NCBI RefSeq assembly: GCF_016031615.1
Contig: NZ_JACYXC010000001.1
Coordinates: 4,774,001 to 4,838,000, forward strand
From: Streptomyces pactum
GTDB lineage: Bacteria > Actinomycetota > Actinomycetes > Streptomycetales > Streptomycetaceae
Direction of reading: 5' to 3'
Length of the DNA stretch: 64,000 bases
Shown here piece after piece: positions 7,448-15,995 of the stretch (position 1 is its first letter; the number at the start of each line of letters is the position of its first letter). A model generated the notes under the pieces. It searched no databases, was not told the origin of the DNA, and saw nothing but the letters and a program-made list of their open reading frames with translations. The translations under genes were made by a program, and so were the position numbers.

Positions 7448-7479
7448 GTCTTTTCTGTCTGCTCTGCAATGCACCGTGG
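7291..7479 (-). pseudogene. 3' fragment of an unknown CxxC (zinc-knuckle-like) protein, copy 2
   Basis: An open stretch of 62 codons ends at TGA 7291-7293 and reads AVPLFLDDLNRGRPHTYRQH then CPACGTRWSASVLEFVGS. It has no good start codon and is closed upstream by TGA at 7480-7482. The CPAC pair looks like half of a zinc ribbon. The same end is found, broken, in copy 1. It is best read as the tail of a lost gene that once converged on the LysR gene. If a GTG/TTG start or an upstream frameshift were found it could still be expressed. Confidence 0.5.
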
Positions 7480-7498
7480 TCATCTACAGTGGGCGAGA

Positions 7499-7915
7499 TC
7501 ACTGGGACTCGTTGTGCTGAGTGAGGCGAGCTTGCCAGGCCATCCAGTGAAGAATTTGATCCCTGGTCCGTCGTTTTGCTGAAGGTAGGTCCTTGATGTC
7601 CTTCTTGGAGATGTCGAGGCGACCGAAGTGGAATTTTGGCCGAATTCCGTTATCCAATTGCATGCCGTGTTGAAATTCGATAACCAAGCACATCCAGCTC
7701 GGTATGGGAGTGGGTTCCGGGGCGTAGGGGATAATGGCGAATGTGTGCCCCTTTTGTGGATTCAGCCCCTTCCCTTTTCTGCTGAAGCCGCTCTCGGAGG
7801 CAGTTTTGATCAGGGCGCTCATCTTCTCAGGGGTGGCCATCATGACTGCGGATTGTACGGGCCAGCCCAGCGCTGACTGGACGGTTCGCGACTCTCTGCG
7901 GAGCTTCCTGAGCAT
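7499..7915 (-). CDS. putative immunity protein of the RHS toxin
   Basis: A 138-residue protein of unknown fold starting at ATG 7915, with AAAGGAA just upstream, only 18 bp after the stop of the RHS toxin gene. Immediate 3' linkage to a toxin tip is the usual place for a cognate immunity gene. The sequence is charged and soluble, with PEKMSALIKTASESGF, GHTFAIIPYAPEP and LHWMAWQARL, and no signal peptide or membrane helix, in line with a cytosolic neutraliser. No family is recognised. Base composition is markedly lower in GC than the RHS core, like the toxin tip itself, suggesting that tip and immunity gene arrived together. The assignment is by position, not homology. Confidence 0.65.
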   Translation of the reverse strand: MLRKLRRESRTVQSALGWPVQSAVMMATPEKMSALIKTASESGFSRKGKGLNPQKGHTFAIIPYAPEPTPIPSWMCLVIEFQHGMQLDNGIRPKFHFGRLDISKKDIKDLPSAKRRTRDQILHWMAWQARLTQHNESQ

Positions 7916-7933
7916 GCATATTTCCTTTGCTTG

Positions 7934-10900
7934 TCATCGTATGATCCAGATCTCGGTGTCGGTTTTTATTGTCGGGTGACGGTCGCTCCTCATTCTTTCG
8001 AGCGCCTCGTGTATTCTGTGGTTTCCTTGGCTTATTTCGCCGTTGCTGACGATAATGTAAGCGCCCAGATCGTCGGGATTGTTGATGGCGTCGAGTAGGC
8101 GGTCATCGCTCATGCCGCTCATGTCTCGAATTTTTCCCGCATCGCCATAGTCGGGCAGAGTGTACGCCTCCATTTCTTCAAGTCTCACCGGGACCCTACG
8201 GTTACGCAAATCCATGTCGGATCGTTCGGCTTTAGCTCGATCGCTTTCTCCGAACACCTTGGAAAGAAGCGATCTTACGCGCGAGGGACGCCTTCCCTCT
8301 GGGCACGGGGCGAGCCCGAGGGGATCGGTCCATGCGTGCGGGTTGTCCACATACGTCGCCGGGTTCGGGGCCGGGTCGAGTCCCAGCGGGTCCGGGGACA
8401 GGTAGCGCGCCGTCGCCGGGTCGTAGTAGCGGAAGACGTTGTAGTGGAGGCCCGTCTCGGGGTCGAAGTACTGGCCGGGGAAGCGCAGGGGCGTGTACGC
8501 GGTGCTGTCGGTGGCCCAGGTGGTGGTTCCCCAGAGGGTGCTGCGGGTGCGCCAGGCGATGGTGCCGGTCTCGTCCACGAGTTCGGTGGGCGTGCCGACC
8601 AGGTCGGTGACGATGGCGAAGAAGCGGGAGTCGATCTCCCGCTGGGTGGTGGCGTCGGTGATGCGTTCGGTCTGGGCGACCGGGCGCAGGCCCGCGTGGT
8701 CCCAGGTGAGGGTGACCGGGTGGCGGAGAGCGGGGGCCGTGGTGGTCTGCTCGACGAGGGTGGGGCCGTCCCAGGTGAAGGTGGTCTCTTCGGCGATCTC
8801 GCCGTCGGCGTCCATGCGCTGTTTGGCGATGCGGCGGCCGAAGGGGTCGTAGCGGTAGCGCCAGGTGGTGCCGTCCGGGGTGATGACGGCGCGCAGGCGG
8901 TCCTCGGCGTCCCACTCGTAGCGCCAGATGTCGGGCTTCTTGGAAAGCCGGGTCTTCCGGCGGACGGTGAGGCGGCCGGCCTCGTCGTGCTCGTAGCGGT
9001 GGTCGCCCGCGCGGGTGAGGCGGGTGCCGGTGTAGGCGCGGGTGCCGGCGGCCTCCTGGGAAGGATGCTCCGCGGGCCAGGCGGCCCGGGTCAGGTTGCC
9101 CGCCTCGTCGTAGGCGTAGTTCTCGGTCCAGGCACGGGCGTGGACGGCGGTGACCCGGCCCGCCGGATCCAGGTCGAAGGAGCGCGGGCCGTTGAGGTGG
9201 TCGTCTAGACCGACGAGGTGGCCGTCGGCGCGGTAGGTGTAGGCCCGGTGCTGGACCAGTGCGCCGTCGGCGCCGGTGAGTGACTGGCCGGTGAGGCGGC
9301 CGAGCGGGTCGAAGGTGTGGGCGAGGGTGAGCGTGTCCCCGATGCGGCGCGTGGTCTCGCGTCCGGCGGCGTCGTGGACCGAGTCGAGGGTGTGGCCGGC
9401 GATGGTGAGGGAGGTGCGGTTGCCCGCCGCGTCGTAGGAGTAGTGGGTGGTGGCACCGGTGGGGCTGGTGCGGCGGGTGCGGCGACCGACCGGGTCGTAG
9501 GTGTGGGTGAGGACCCGCCCGGCGACCATCTCCGACTTGACCCGGCCGAGCCGGTCGCGCTGGTAGACGACTTCGGCGTCCGGGCCGGCCGCGGAGAGCA
9601 GCCGGCCGGCGGGGTCGTAGGTGTAGGTGGTGATCCGGCCGTCGGCGTCCTTGCGGACGGTCCGCCCCGCCACGTCCCGCTCGTACGTCACCGTCTGGCC
9701 GAGCGGGTTGGTGCGGCTACGGAGCCGGCCCGCCGCGTCGTGGGTGTAGGAGAGGCGGCGGCCGTCGAAGTCCTTCTCGGAGACCAGCCGGCCCGCCGGG
9801 TCGTAGGTGTAGGTCCAGGTCAGGCCCTGGGGGTTGATGACCTCGGTCAGGCGCAGGGCGGTGTCGTAACGGAAGGTGTGGCGGACGCCGTCGGGGCCGG
9901 TGCGCGCGGCGAGCAGGTCGAAGTGCGTGTACTCGTAGGTGGTGGTGCCGCCGGCCGGGTCGGTGTGGCTGAGGCAGTTGCCCTCGCCGTCGTAGGTCCA
10001 GGTGGAGGTGGAGCCGTCGGGATCGGTACGGCGGGCGAGCCTGCCCTCGACGGTCCAGGACAGGTGGGTGGTGCCGCCCGTCGGATCGATGACGGTGATG
10101 GGGCGACCGAAGGCGTCGCGGTGGTGGACGGTGGTGCCGCCGAGCGGGTCGGTGATCTCCAGCGGCAGACCGGCGGCGTCGCAGCGGACGCGCGTGGTGG
10201 CGCCCGTGGCGTCGGTCACGGCGGCGAGGTGGCCGTGCTCGTCGTAGGCGTACGAGGTGGTGTGTCCGGCCGGATCGGTGACCGAGGTGCGGCGCCCCGC
10301 CTCGTCGTAGGTCTGCCGCCAGGTGCCGTCGGGGCCGGTGAGCGCGGTGGGCAGACCGAGGTCGTCGTAGACGACGGTGGAGCGGGTGCCGTCCGGCCCG
10401 GTGACCCCGGTGGGACGGCCGGCGTCGTCGTAGGTGTAGGTGGTGGTGGAGCCCAGCGCGTCGGTGCGGGTGAGGACGTGGCCGTACCGGTCGTATCTGG
10501 TGCGGGTGGTGTGGCCGAGCGGATCGGTGACCGCGACCACCTGGCTCAGGTCGTTGACGAGGTAGCGGCTGGTGTGTCCCTCGGCGGTGGTGACGGTGGT
10601 GACCCGGTGGCCGGTTGCGGCATCGGTCCCGTCGTAGGAGATCCGCAGGGACAGGTGGCCGGCCTCGCCGCCCTCCGCGATGCAGCGGTCCTGGTTGTCG
10701 TAGACGTAGTCGTAGCGGCTGCCGTTGGTGTCGGTCCACGCGATGACGCGGTGCTCGTCGTCGTAGGTGAAGCGCAGCGGGATCCCGGAGGAGCCGGTGA
10801 CCTCGGTCAGGTCACCGTCGGTGTAGCCGTAGCGGACCACCTCCTGGTCGCCGCCGTCCGGCGCCGCCCCGACCAGATGCAGCGCGGTGATCCGTCCCCC

Positions 10901-12628
10901 GGCGGTGGTGAGCCGCAGTTCGTGGCCGGCGCTGTGGGTGATGTGCGTCGGGGCGCCGTCGCGGTCGTAGGCGAAGGAGATCCGGTGGCCGCCGCGGTCG
11001 GACAGCGACGTCAGGAGCGCGGTGCCGTCCCCGCCCGGGGCGCCGGCTTCCGGCGGGCCGGCGAAGTGGCGGGTGTGGCCGGTGAGCGGGTCGGTGAGCG
11101 TGTAGTCCCCGTGGACGTCCCGCTCCAGCGGCCACCGGGGGCCCGCGTGGGGCAGGGTGGGGACACCCGGTGCGGGGTGCGGATAGGCGAGCAGCAGCCC
11201 GTCCTCGCCGACGAGCACCACGCCCTCGGCGTCGATCTCCAGCCGCTGGTCCACGGTGCTCGCCCAGGACGGCCCGAACCACTGCCCCGACCGGTAGCCC
11301 GACTGCACCTGCCGGGTGAACACCAGCGGCAGCTCCCCGTGGAGAACGATGTCGGTCTGCGGCAGGTACATCGTCCCGGTGGCCAGGTCGATGGGGTCGG
11401 TGGGGCCGTTGCAGCGCTGCCGCGAAGGGGTGGTGTTCCGGTGCGGGTCACGGGCCAGCTGCTCCCGAGGGGCACCTCGGGGCGGCCGCACGTGCGAGGC
11501 GGTCCGGGCCGCGTTGACGCCGCTTCGCACACCGCCGAGCCCGCGGGTGCCGAGCACCTCCGGGATCATCCGGCCGAAGCCCTCGTAGGGGTCCTCCTTG
11601 AAGCCGGCGAGCATGCGCTGCCCGGCTCCGACGGGATCGTTCGCCAGCGACACCAGGCCCGCGGCGGTGTTGTTCAGACTCGTGAGGTACTCGGCGGGGT
11701 GGGTGATGTTGTACGGATCGATCGGGTTGACGCTGCGCACGAAGCCGATGACCCCGGAGCCGCCCTTGAGCACCCCGCCGACGACGTGCTCCGCGTCCAG
11801 TGCCAGCTGGACGTTCCCGTCGGCGACCTGCTCGCCGTAGGAGGGTTTCGGCGGCGCCGCGTCACGGGCGGTGCGGACCGCGGTCCGGGCGATGCCGGCC
11901 GCCTCGTCCCGCTGCCGCCGGGCCTCGTCCAGGATGGCCTGGGCGGCCTTGACCCCGGCCGGTCCGGGGTCCTCGAACTCCGCGGGCCTGACCGGCTCGG
12001 GCCCCGGATCGTCGCCCTTCCAGAGGGCCTTGGCCCATTCGGTCGCCGCGGAGTCGTACGCCGCGACCTTGTTGTTGTACGCCGTCCGTGCCGCCTCGGA
12101 GTTCTTTTTGGCCTGCTGGTAGGCGTCGATGGCCAGCTGCGCCTGCCCCTGGGCCCACTCGACGGTCGAGGCGAAGTCCTCCAGGGCCGTGGCGGCCGCC
12201 TCGCAGGCGTCCGCGGCCTTGAACCACTTCTTCGGTTCCACGGCCACTTCCGCCCGGAAGGCGTCGGCCGCCTCTCCCTTCCAGTGCGCTGAGTCCAGCC
12301 TCTTCAGGCCGTCGCCCACGTTGGTGAAGGCGGTCTGGAAGTCCCTCAGGTGGGAGACGGTGGTCCTGAGTTTCGACGCGCTGCCGTAGACGAGCTTCTT
12401 GGGGTCGTCCGTCTCGTCCAGACCCATCTCGGAGACGTCCGCCCCCAAGTGGTTCGCCACGGATTTGCCCTTGTCGCGGACCCAGTCGGCGGCTCCGTCC
12501 GCCCCGACCTTGTCCAGCCCGTCGGCCGCCTTGCCGCTGAGGTACTCGGTGCCCTCCCCGACCACTTCCAGACCGTCCTCGACGGCGTCCTCGATGACGT
12601 CGGGGGTGTAGTCGTCGAGCCAGCCCAT
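7934..12628 (-). CDS. RHS/YD-repeat polymorphic toxin with T7SS-type N-terminus
   Basis: A 1564-residue protein. Residues 1-280 are mainly helical (WLDDYTPDVIEDAVEDGLEVV, HWKGEAADAFRAEV, long coiled coil), resembling the WXG/T7SS-type trafficking region of actinobacterial RHS proteins. At about 400 comes CNGPTDPIDLATGTMY, the DUF6531 start of an RHS shell, then some 30 YD repeats (TYDDAGRPTGVTGPDGT type) to residue 1340. The core YFDPETGLHYNVFRYYDPATARYLSPDPLGL and the DPLGL hinge end the shell near residue 1440. The last about 120 residues are the variable tip: DDRLLDAINNPDDLGAYIIV then SNGEISQGNHRIHEAL. GNHR at 1535-1538 resembles the ParB/sulfiredoxin nuclease motif. The tip is clearly poorer in GC than the core. 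ATG 12628 overlaps the upstream stop (ATGA). Confidence 0.93.
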   Translation of the reverse strand: MGWLDDYTPDVIEDAVEDGLEVVGEGTEYLSGKAADGLDKVGADGAADWVRDKGKSVANHLGADVSEMGLDETDDPKKLVYGSASKLRTTVSHLRDFQTAFTNVGDGLKRLDSAHWKGEAADAFRAEVAVEPKKWFKAADACEAAATALEDFASTVEWAQGQAQLAIDAYQQAKKNSEAARTAYNNKVAAYDSAATEWAKALWKGDDPGPEPVRPAEFEDPGPAGVKAAQAILDEARRQRDEAAGIARTAVRTARDAAPPKPSYGEQVADGNVQLALDAEHVVGGVLKGGSGVIGFVRSVNPIDPYNITHPAEYLTSLNNTAAGLVSLANDPVGAGQRMLAGFKEDPYEGFGRMIPEVLGTRGLGGVRSGVNAARTASHVRPPRGAPREQLARDPHRNTTPSRQRCNGPTDPIDLATGTMYLPQTDIVLHGELPLVFTRQVQSGYRSGQWFGPSWASTVDQRLEIDAEGVVLVGEDGLLLAYPHPAPGVPTLPHAGPRWPLERDVHGDYTLTDPLTGHTRHFAGPPEAGAPGGDGTALLTSLSDRGGHRISFAYDRDGAPTHITHSAGHELRLTTAGGRITALHLVGAAPDGGDQEVVRYGYTDGDLTEVTGSSGIPLRFTYDDEHRVIAWTDTNGSRYDYVYDNQDRCIAEGGEAGHLSLRISYDGTDAATGHRVTTVTTAEGHTSRYLVNDLSQVVAVTDPLGHTTRTRYDRYGHVLTRTDALGSTTTYTYDDAGRPTGVTGPDGTRSTVVYDDLGLPTALTGPDGTWRQTYDEAGRRTSVTDPAGHTTSYAYDEHGHLAAVTDATGATTRVRCDAAGLPLEITDPLGGTTVHHRDAFGRPITVIDPTGGTTHLSWTVEGRLARRTDPDGSTSTWTYDGEGNCLSHTDPAGGTTTYEYTHFDLLAARTGPDGVRHTFRYDTALRLTEVINPQGLTWTYTYDPAGRLVSEKDFDGRRLSYTHDAAGRLRSRTNPLGQTVTYERDVAGRTVRKDADGRITTYTYDPAGRLLSAAGPDAEVVYQRDRLGRVKSEMVAGRVLTHTYDPVGRRTRRTSPTGATTHYSYDAAGNRTSLTIAGHTLDSVHDAAGRETTRRIGDTLTLAHTFDPLGRLTGQSLTGADGALVQHRAYTYRADGHLVGLDDHLNGPRSFDLDPAGRVTAVHARAWTENYAYDEAGNLTRAAWPAEHPSQEAAGTRAYTGTRLTRAGDHRYEHDEAGRLTVRRKTRLSKKPDIWRYEWDAEDRLRAVITPDGTTWRYRYDPFGRRIAKQRMDADGEIAEETTFTWDGPTLVEQTTTAPALRHPVTLTWDHAGLRPVAQTERITDATTQREIDSRFFAIVTDLVGTPTELVDETGTIAWRTRSTLWGTTTWATDSTAYTPLRFPGQYFDPETGLHYNVFRYYDPATARYLSPDPLGLDPAPNPATYVDNPHAWTDPLGLAPCPEGRRPSRVRSLLSKVFGESDRAKAERSDMDLRNRRVPVRLEEMEAYTLPDYGDAGKIRDMSGMSDDRLLDAINNPDDLGAYIIVSNGEISQGNHRIHEALERMRSDRHPTIKTDTEIWIIR

Positions 12629-13191
12629 CAGCGGTCACCCTCCGCGGGGTCCGGTGCCGTCGCGGGGGCGGCGTCCGCGAGGCCCGATCTGTTGGAGTCC
12701 GCGACGGCCTGCCACGTCTGCTTGCTCTCGTCCCAGGCCTGCTGGAAGGACTCTCCGCTGTAGTCGGCGCGGTAGGTCTCCCGGGAGAACAGCTCGTCCC
12801 AGTCCTTCCCCTGCACCTCTTCCTCGCTCAGGTGCGGGTTTCCGGCGACATTGTTCGCCACGACCTTGAACGTGCCGTTGATGTACTGCTCGTTCTCGTA
12901 GTAGAGGCCGGCGGCGATGCCGGTCCTGCGGGCCAGGGCGTTGGCGTCCTGCACGAGCGCCCGGACCCCCCACTCCCAGCTCTCGCAGAAGTCCTCGAAG
13001 TCCTTGGCCAGTCCGTTGTGCCCGGCCTCCATGGAGGTGAGCGCCAGCTCCGAGAACCCGGCCCCGATCAACGAGCCGCTCTTGCCGCCGCCGATGCCCT
13101 CCAGCTCGGAGATCGCGGCCCGCAGCCCCTCGGTGATCCCCTTCAACGCCTCGTCGTCGATCTTGAGGTCTTCGCCCTCGCCACCGCTCAC
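12628..13191 (-). CDS. WXG100-like helical protein, partner of the RHS toxin
   Basis: A 187-residue protein from GTG 13191. It overlaps the SseB-like gene (GTGA) upstream and the RHS gene (ATGA) downstream, so the three genes are translationally coupled. The sequence is almost all helix: IDDEALKGITEGLRAAISELEGIGG, then FSELALTSMEAGHNGLAKDFEDFCESWEWGVRALVQDANALA. The second part looks like the ESX/WXG100 helical hairpin with a W-x-W turn (ESWEWG). A less regular C-terminus follows (WDELFSRETYRADYSGESFQQAW). No signal peptide. The likely role is as adaptor or co-secreted partner for the RHS protein; this is inferred from fold pattern and coupling. A longer reading to 13464 exists but overlaps the SseB gene fully. 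Confidence 0.8.
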   Translation of the reverse strand: MSGGEGEDLKIDDEALKGITEGLRAAISELEGIGGGKSGSLIGAGFSELALTSMEAGHNGLAKDFEDFCESWEWGVRALVQDANALARRTGIAAGLYYENEQYINGTFKVVANNVAGNPHLSEEEVQGKDWDELFSRETYRADYSGESFQQAWDESKQTWQAVADSNRSGLADAAPATAPDPAEGDR

Positions 13192-13682
13192 CGGTGTCCC
13201 TCCCCGCGCGTCGTCGTCACCGGCGACAAGCCCCCCAGGTACGCCGCCGGCGGGGGCGTACCCGGCACGGTTCCGGCCGTCGACGGGGCCGCACGGAGTA
13301 CGGTCGGGTCCAGCGCGGCCGCATCCGGCACGATGCCCCGGGCCGGGGGCAGCAGCATCGATCCGTCCTCGTCGGCGATGTCCAGCGCGACCCCCGCGGG
13401 CTCCTCCAGGGCCGGGACCACCACGTCCAGCAGACGGGCGCCGAGAATGCGCCGGTACCCCCATTCCCGGCCGGCGGCGTCCGGGTCGCGGGCCGTCAGG
13501 AAGCGGGCCAGGGACGGCTCACCGGTGAAGGCGTAGATCCAGCGGATGCCGCCCAGCCGGCCGCTCATCGGGGCGCCGCCGACGAGCGGAACCAGCACCG
13601 CGGTACGCCGGAACTCCCCGACCATGGTCTCCGGTTGTCCGGCCCCCGCCCGGACCGCCGCTATCTCCCCCACCAGATCCAT
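13188..13682 (-). CDS. SseB-like protein
   Basis: A 164-residue protein that starts at ATG 13682 with GGAGGGGGG upstream. The segment RRTAVLVPLVGGAP followed by GGIRWIYAFTGEPSLARFLTAR is the SseB N-terminal domain pattern: a short strand, then W-Y-AFT and a helix. The C-terminal half (VVVPALEEPAGVALDIADED) also suits SseB, where a buried acidic strand binds client proteins. SseB-like proteins often precede WXG/RHS genes in Streptomyces, so a chaperone or adaptor role for the downstream toxin is likely but not shown. It is the first gene of the coupled leftward operon. The Pro/Thr-rich tail is low complexity. Confidence 0.82.
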   Translation of the reverse strand: MDLVGEIAAVRAGAGQPETMVGEFRRTAVLVPLVGGAPMSGRLGGIRWIYAFTGEPSLARFLTARDPDAAGREWGYRRILGARLLDVVVPALEEPAGVALDIADEDGSMLLPPARGIVPDAAALDPTVLRAAPSTAGTVPGTPPPAAYLGGLSPVTTTRGEGHR

Positions 13683-13954
13683 ATCCGGCCCCCCTCCCCG
13701 GCCACCGTGCCCCCGGTCGCCTCACGGCACCGGTCATCACGTAGAACACCGCGTCACCGCATGTTGACGCAGGGTGCGCTGCCGGTGGTTCCGGGGGCGG
13801 GTGGTGCGGGTGGTCCGGGGCCGTGGGCGGCGGGGCGCTCACCGTGGGGGCGCACACCGGTGAGCGCACGGTTTCTTGCACGTCACCTCGCGCCATCGGC
13901 CGGTAACACGGCCTCCCTAACGTCGGTCGGCGTACCCCCACAGGAGCACCGTTC

Positions 13955-15601
13955 ATGCCCGCTGGAGGCGCGATGACACCCCCGACCGCCGACGCCGTTC
14001 CGAACAGGGGACGCTGGATCGAGGAGTGGGATCCCGAGGACGAGGTGTTCTGGAGGGAGAAGGGGAAACGCGTAGCCACCCGGAACCTGGTCTTCTCCGT
14101 CCTCTGCGAGCACGCCGGGTTCGCCGTGTGGAGCCTGTGGTCGGTGATGGTGCTCTTCATGGGACCGGAGTACGGCGTGGACCCGGCCGGGAAGTTCTTC
14201 CTGGTGGCCGTGCCGACCCTGGTGGGCGCGGTGCTGCGGGTGCCCTACACCTTCGCGGTGGCCCGGTTCGGGGGCCGCAACTGGACCGTCATCAGCGCCG
14301 TGGCGCTGCTGGTGCCGACCACGGCGACGGCGGTGGTGATGGAGCCGGGCACCTCCTACGGGACGTTCCTGCTGGTCGCCGCGCTCACCGGGATCGGCGG
14401 CGGGAGCTTCGCCTCCTCCACCATGAACATCAACTCCTTCTACCCGCTGCGCGAGAAGGGCTGGGCGCTGGGGCTCAACGCGGGCGGGGGCAACCTCGGG
14501 GTGCCCGCGGTCCAGCTCGTCGGGCTGCTGGTGATCGGCACCGCCGGGACCGCCCACCCGAGGCTGGTGCTCGCGGTGTACATCCCGCTCGTCGTGGTCG
14601 CCGCGGTGCTCGCCGCCCGGCACATGGACAACCTGGCACCGGTCCGGAACGACACCGGCGCCGCCCGGGAGGCCGCGCGCGACCCGCACACCTGGCTCAT
14701 GGCGCTGCTGTACACCGGTACCTTCGGCTCGTTCATCGGCTACAGCTTCGCGTTCGGGCTGGTGCTGCAGAGCCAGTTCCACCGCGCCCCGGTCCAGGCC
14801 GCATCGGTCACCTTCGTCGGCCCGCTGCTGGGTTCGCTCCTCCGCCCGGTCGGCGGCCGGCTGGCCGACCGGTACGGCGGGGCCCCGGTCACCTTCGGGG
14901 CCTTCGCCGCGATGGCGGCGGCCACCGGGGTGGTCGTGGCGGCTTCGGCGGAACACTCCCTCGCCCTCTTCCTCCCCGGGTTCCTCGCCCTGTTCATCGT
15001 CACCGGGCTGGGCAACGGCTCCACGTACAAGATGATCCCGGGGGTCTTCCGGAGCAGGGCGGAGGCGCGGGGTCTGGCGGGTGAGGAGGCCGCGGCGTAC
15101 GGGCGGCGGCTGTCCGGCGCGGCGATGGGGCTGATCGGGGCGGTCGGCGCGCTCGGCGGACTCGGCGTCAACCTCGCCTTCCGGGAGGCGTTCCGCGCCG
15201 CGCACAGCGGCACCCCCGCCTTCGTCGGATTCCTCGGCTACTACGCGTTGTGCCTGCTGGTCACCCGGGCCGTCTACCTGCGTGCGGCGCCGGCCGCCGG
15301 CCGGACGGGACCGGCCCGGGGCGGTGGTGCCGGTGGGACCGCCGGGGTCCTGGGTGCCGGTGGGCCGTGTGAGGCTGCCGGCGGTCGTGGCACGTCCGGA
15401 TCCGGTGTGGGTGGGACCTCACATGCCTGTGAGATGCCCGGTGCCGGTGGGGTGAACGGGTCCGCCGGTGGGGGGTGGTGCGGAGGGGCGGCCGCGACCG
15501 GCCCGGGTGGAGGTGTGACCGGCGCCGGGCGCGGGCCCTCCCGGGGTGCGTACGGACGAGCGGCCCGTAGGGGGACACGTACGGGAGCGGACGGCCCGTA
15601 A
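13955..15601 (+). CDS. narK: NarK-type nitrate/nitrite MFS transporter
   Basis: This protein has about 12 membrane segments and the nitrate-signature glycine motifs of the NarK/NNP family: GIGGGSFASSTMNINSFYP in helix 5 and GLGNGSTYKMIP in helix 11, with NAGGGNLGVP between. It should move nitrate and/or nitrite across the membrane. The nnaR gene lies 394 bp downstream on the same strand, the known Streptomyces arrangement. Two starts are possible: ATG 13955 (AGGAG 8 bp before) and ATG 13973 (GGAGG 4 bp before). After the last helix, near residue 450, a Gly-rich tail of about 95 residues runs on (GGGAGGTAGVLGAGG, GTSGSGVGG). Such a tail is not usual, and its codons merge into the G-rich repeat that follows. 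Confidence 0.9.
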   Translation: MPAGGAMTPPTADAVPNRGRWIEEWDPEDEVFWREKGKRVATRNLVFSVLCEHAGFAVWSLWSVMVLFMGPEYGVDPAGKFFLVAVPTLVGAVLRVPYTFAVARFGGRNWTVISAVALLVPTTATAVVMEPGTSYGTFLLVAALTGIGGGSFASSTMNINSFYPLREKGWALGLNAGGGNLGVPAVQLVGLLVIGTAGTAHPRLVLAVYIPLVVVAAVLAARHMDNLAPVRNDTGAAREAARDPHTWLMALLYTGTFGSFIGYSFAFGLVLQSQFHRAPVQAASVTFVGPLLGSLLRPVGGRLADRYGGAPVTFGAFAAMAAATGVVVAASAEHSLALFLPGFLALFIVTGLGNGSTYKMIPGVFRSRAEARGLAGEEAAAYGRRLSGAAMGLIGAVGALGGLGVNLAFREAFRAAHSGTPAFVGFLGYYALCLLVTRAVYLRAAPAAGRTGPARGGGAGGTAGVLGAGGPCEAAGGRGTSGSGVGGTSHACEMPGAGGVNGSAGGGWCGGAAATGPGGGVTGAGRGPSRGAYGRAARRGTRTGADGP

Positions 15602-15860
15602 GGGAGGGGAGGCCGTAGGGGGGAGGGGACGCCCGTACGGGGAGGGGGACCCGTAGGGGGCCCGTACAGGGGCGGGGCGGGGCCCCGACGGGGGGCGTCC
15701 CGTACGGGCAGGGGAACCCGTAGGGGCGGGAGAGGGGACCCGCGCGGGGCCGGAACCTGTACGGACGGGGGGCCCGTCAGGGCGGGTGGGGGAGGGGGCC
15801 CGCGCGGGGACGGGACCCGTACGGGTGCGGCGGGGGGCACCTTCGGGAGGGGGCGGTGAC
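15590..15860. repeat. degenerate CCCGTA(C/G)GGGG repeat tract
   Basis: About 20 irregular copies of CCGTACGGGG / CCGTAGGGGG separated by G-runs fill the gap after narK. G-runs of four to six occur throughout on the plus strand, so G-quadruplex formation is possible in DNA or read-through RNA. No gene is supported. The tract continues the bias seen in the last codons of narK. Confidence 0.8.
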
Positions 15861-15995
15861 GAGGGGCCGGACCGGGTCCGTAACACTCGGGACATCCGGC
15901 CGAACCGTGCCCGCCATGGGCCGTTGGCAGGATGACAGGCGCCCTCAGCGGGGTGCGGACCGCCACGGCGCGCAGACGGACAGTGGATCGGGGCG

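Noticed and set aside
5457..8405. Considered a prophage or insertion-sequence island because of lower GC
   Set aside because: No integrase, transposase, terminal inverted repeats or phage structural genes were seen; a toxin/immunity island explains the content better.
9317..12292. 991-codon open frame on the plus strand opposite the RHS toxin
   Set aside because: It is the mirror of the RHS gene's GC-rich third positions; the product is Val/Gly/Arg low complexity without any motif, while the minus strand reads perfect YD repeats.
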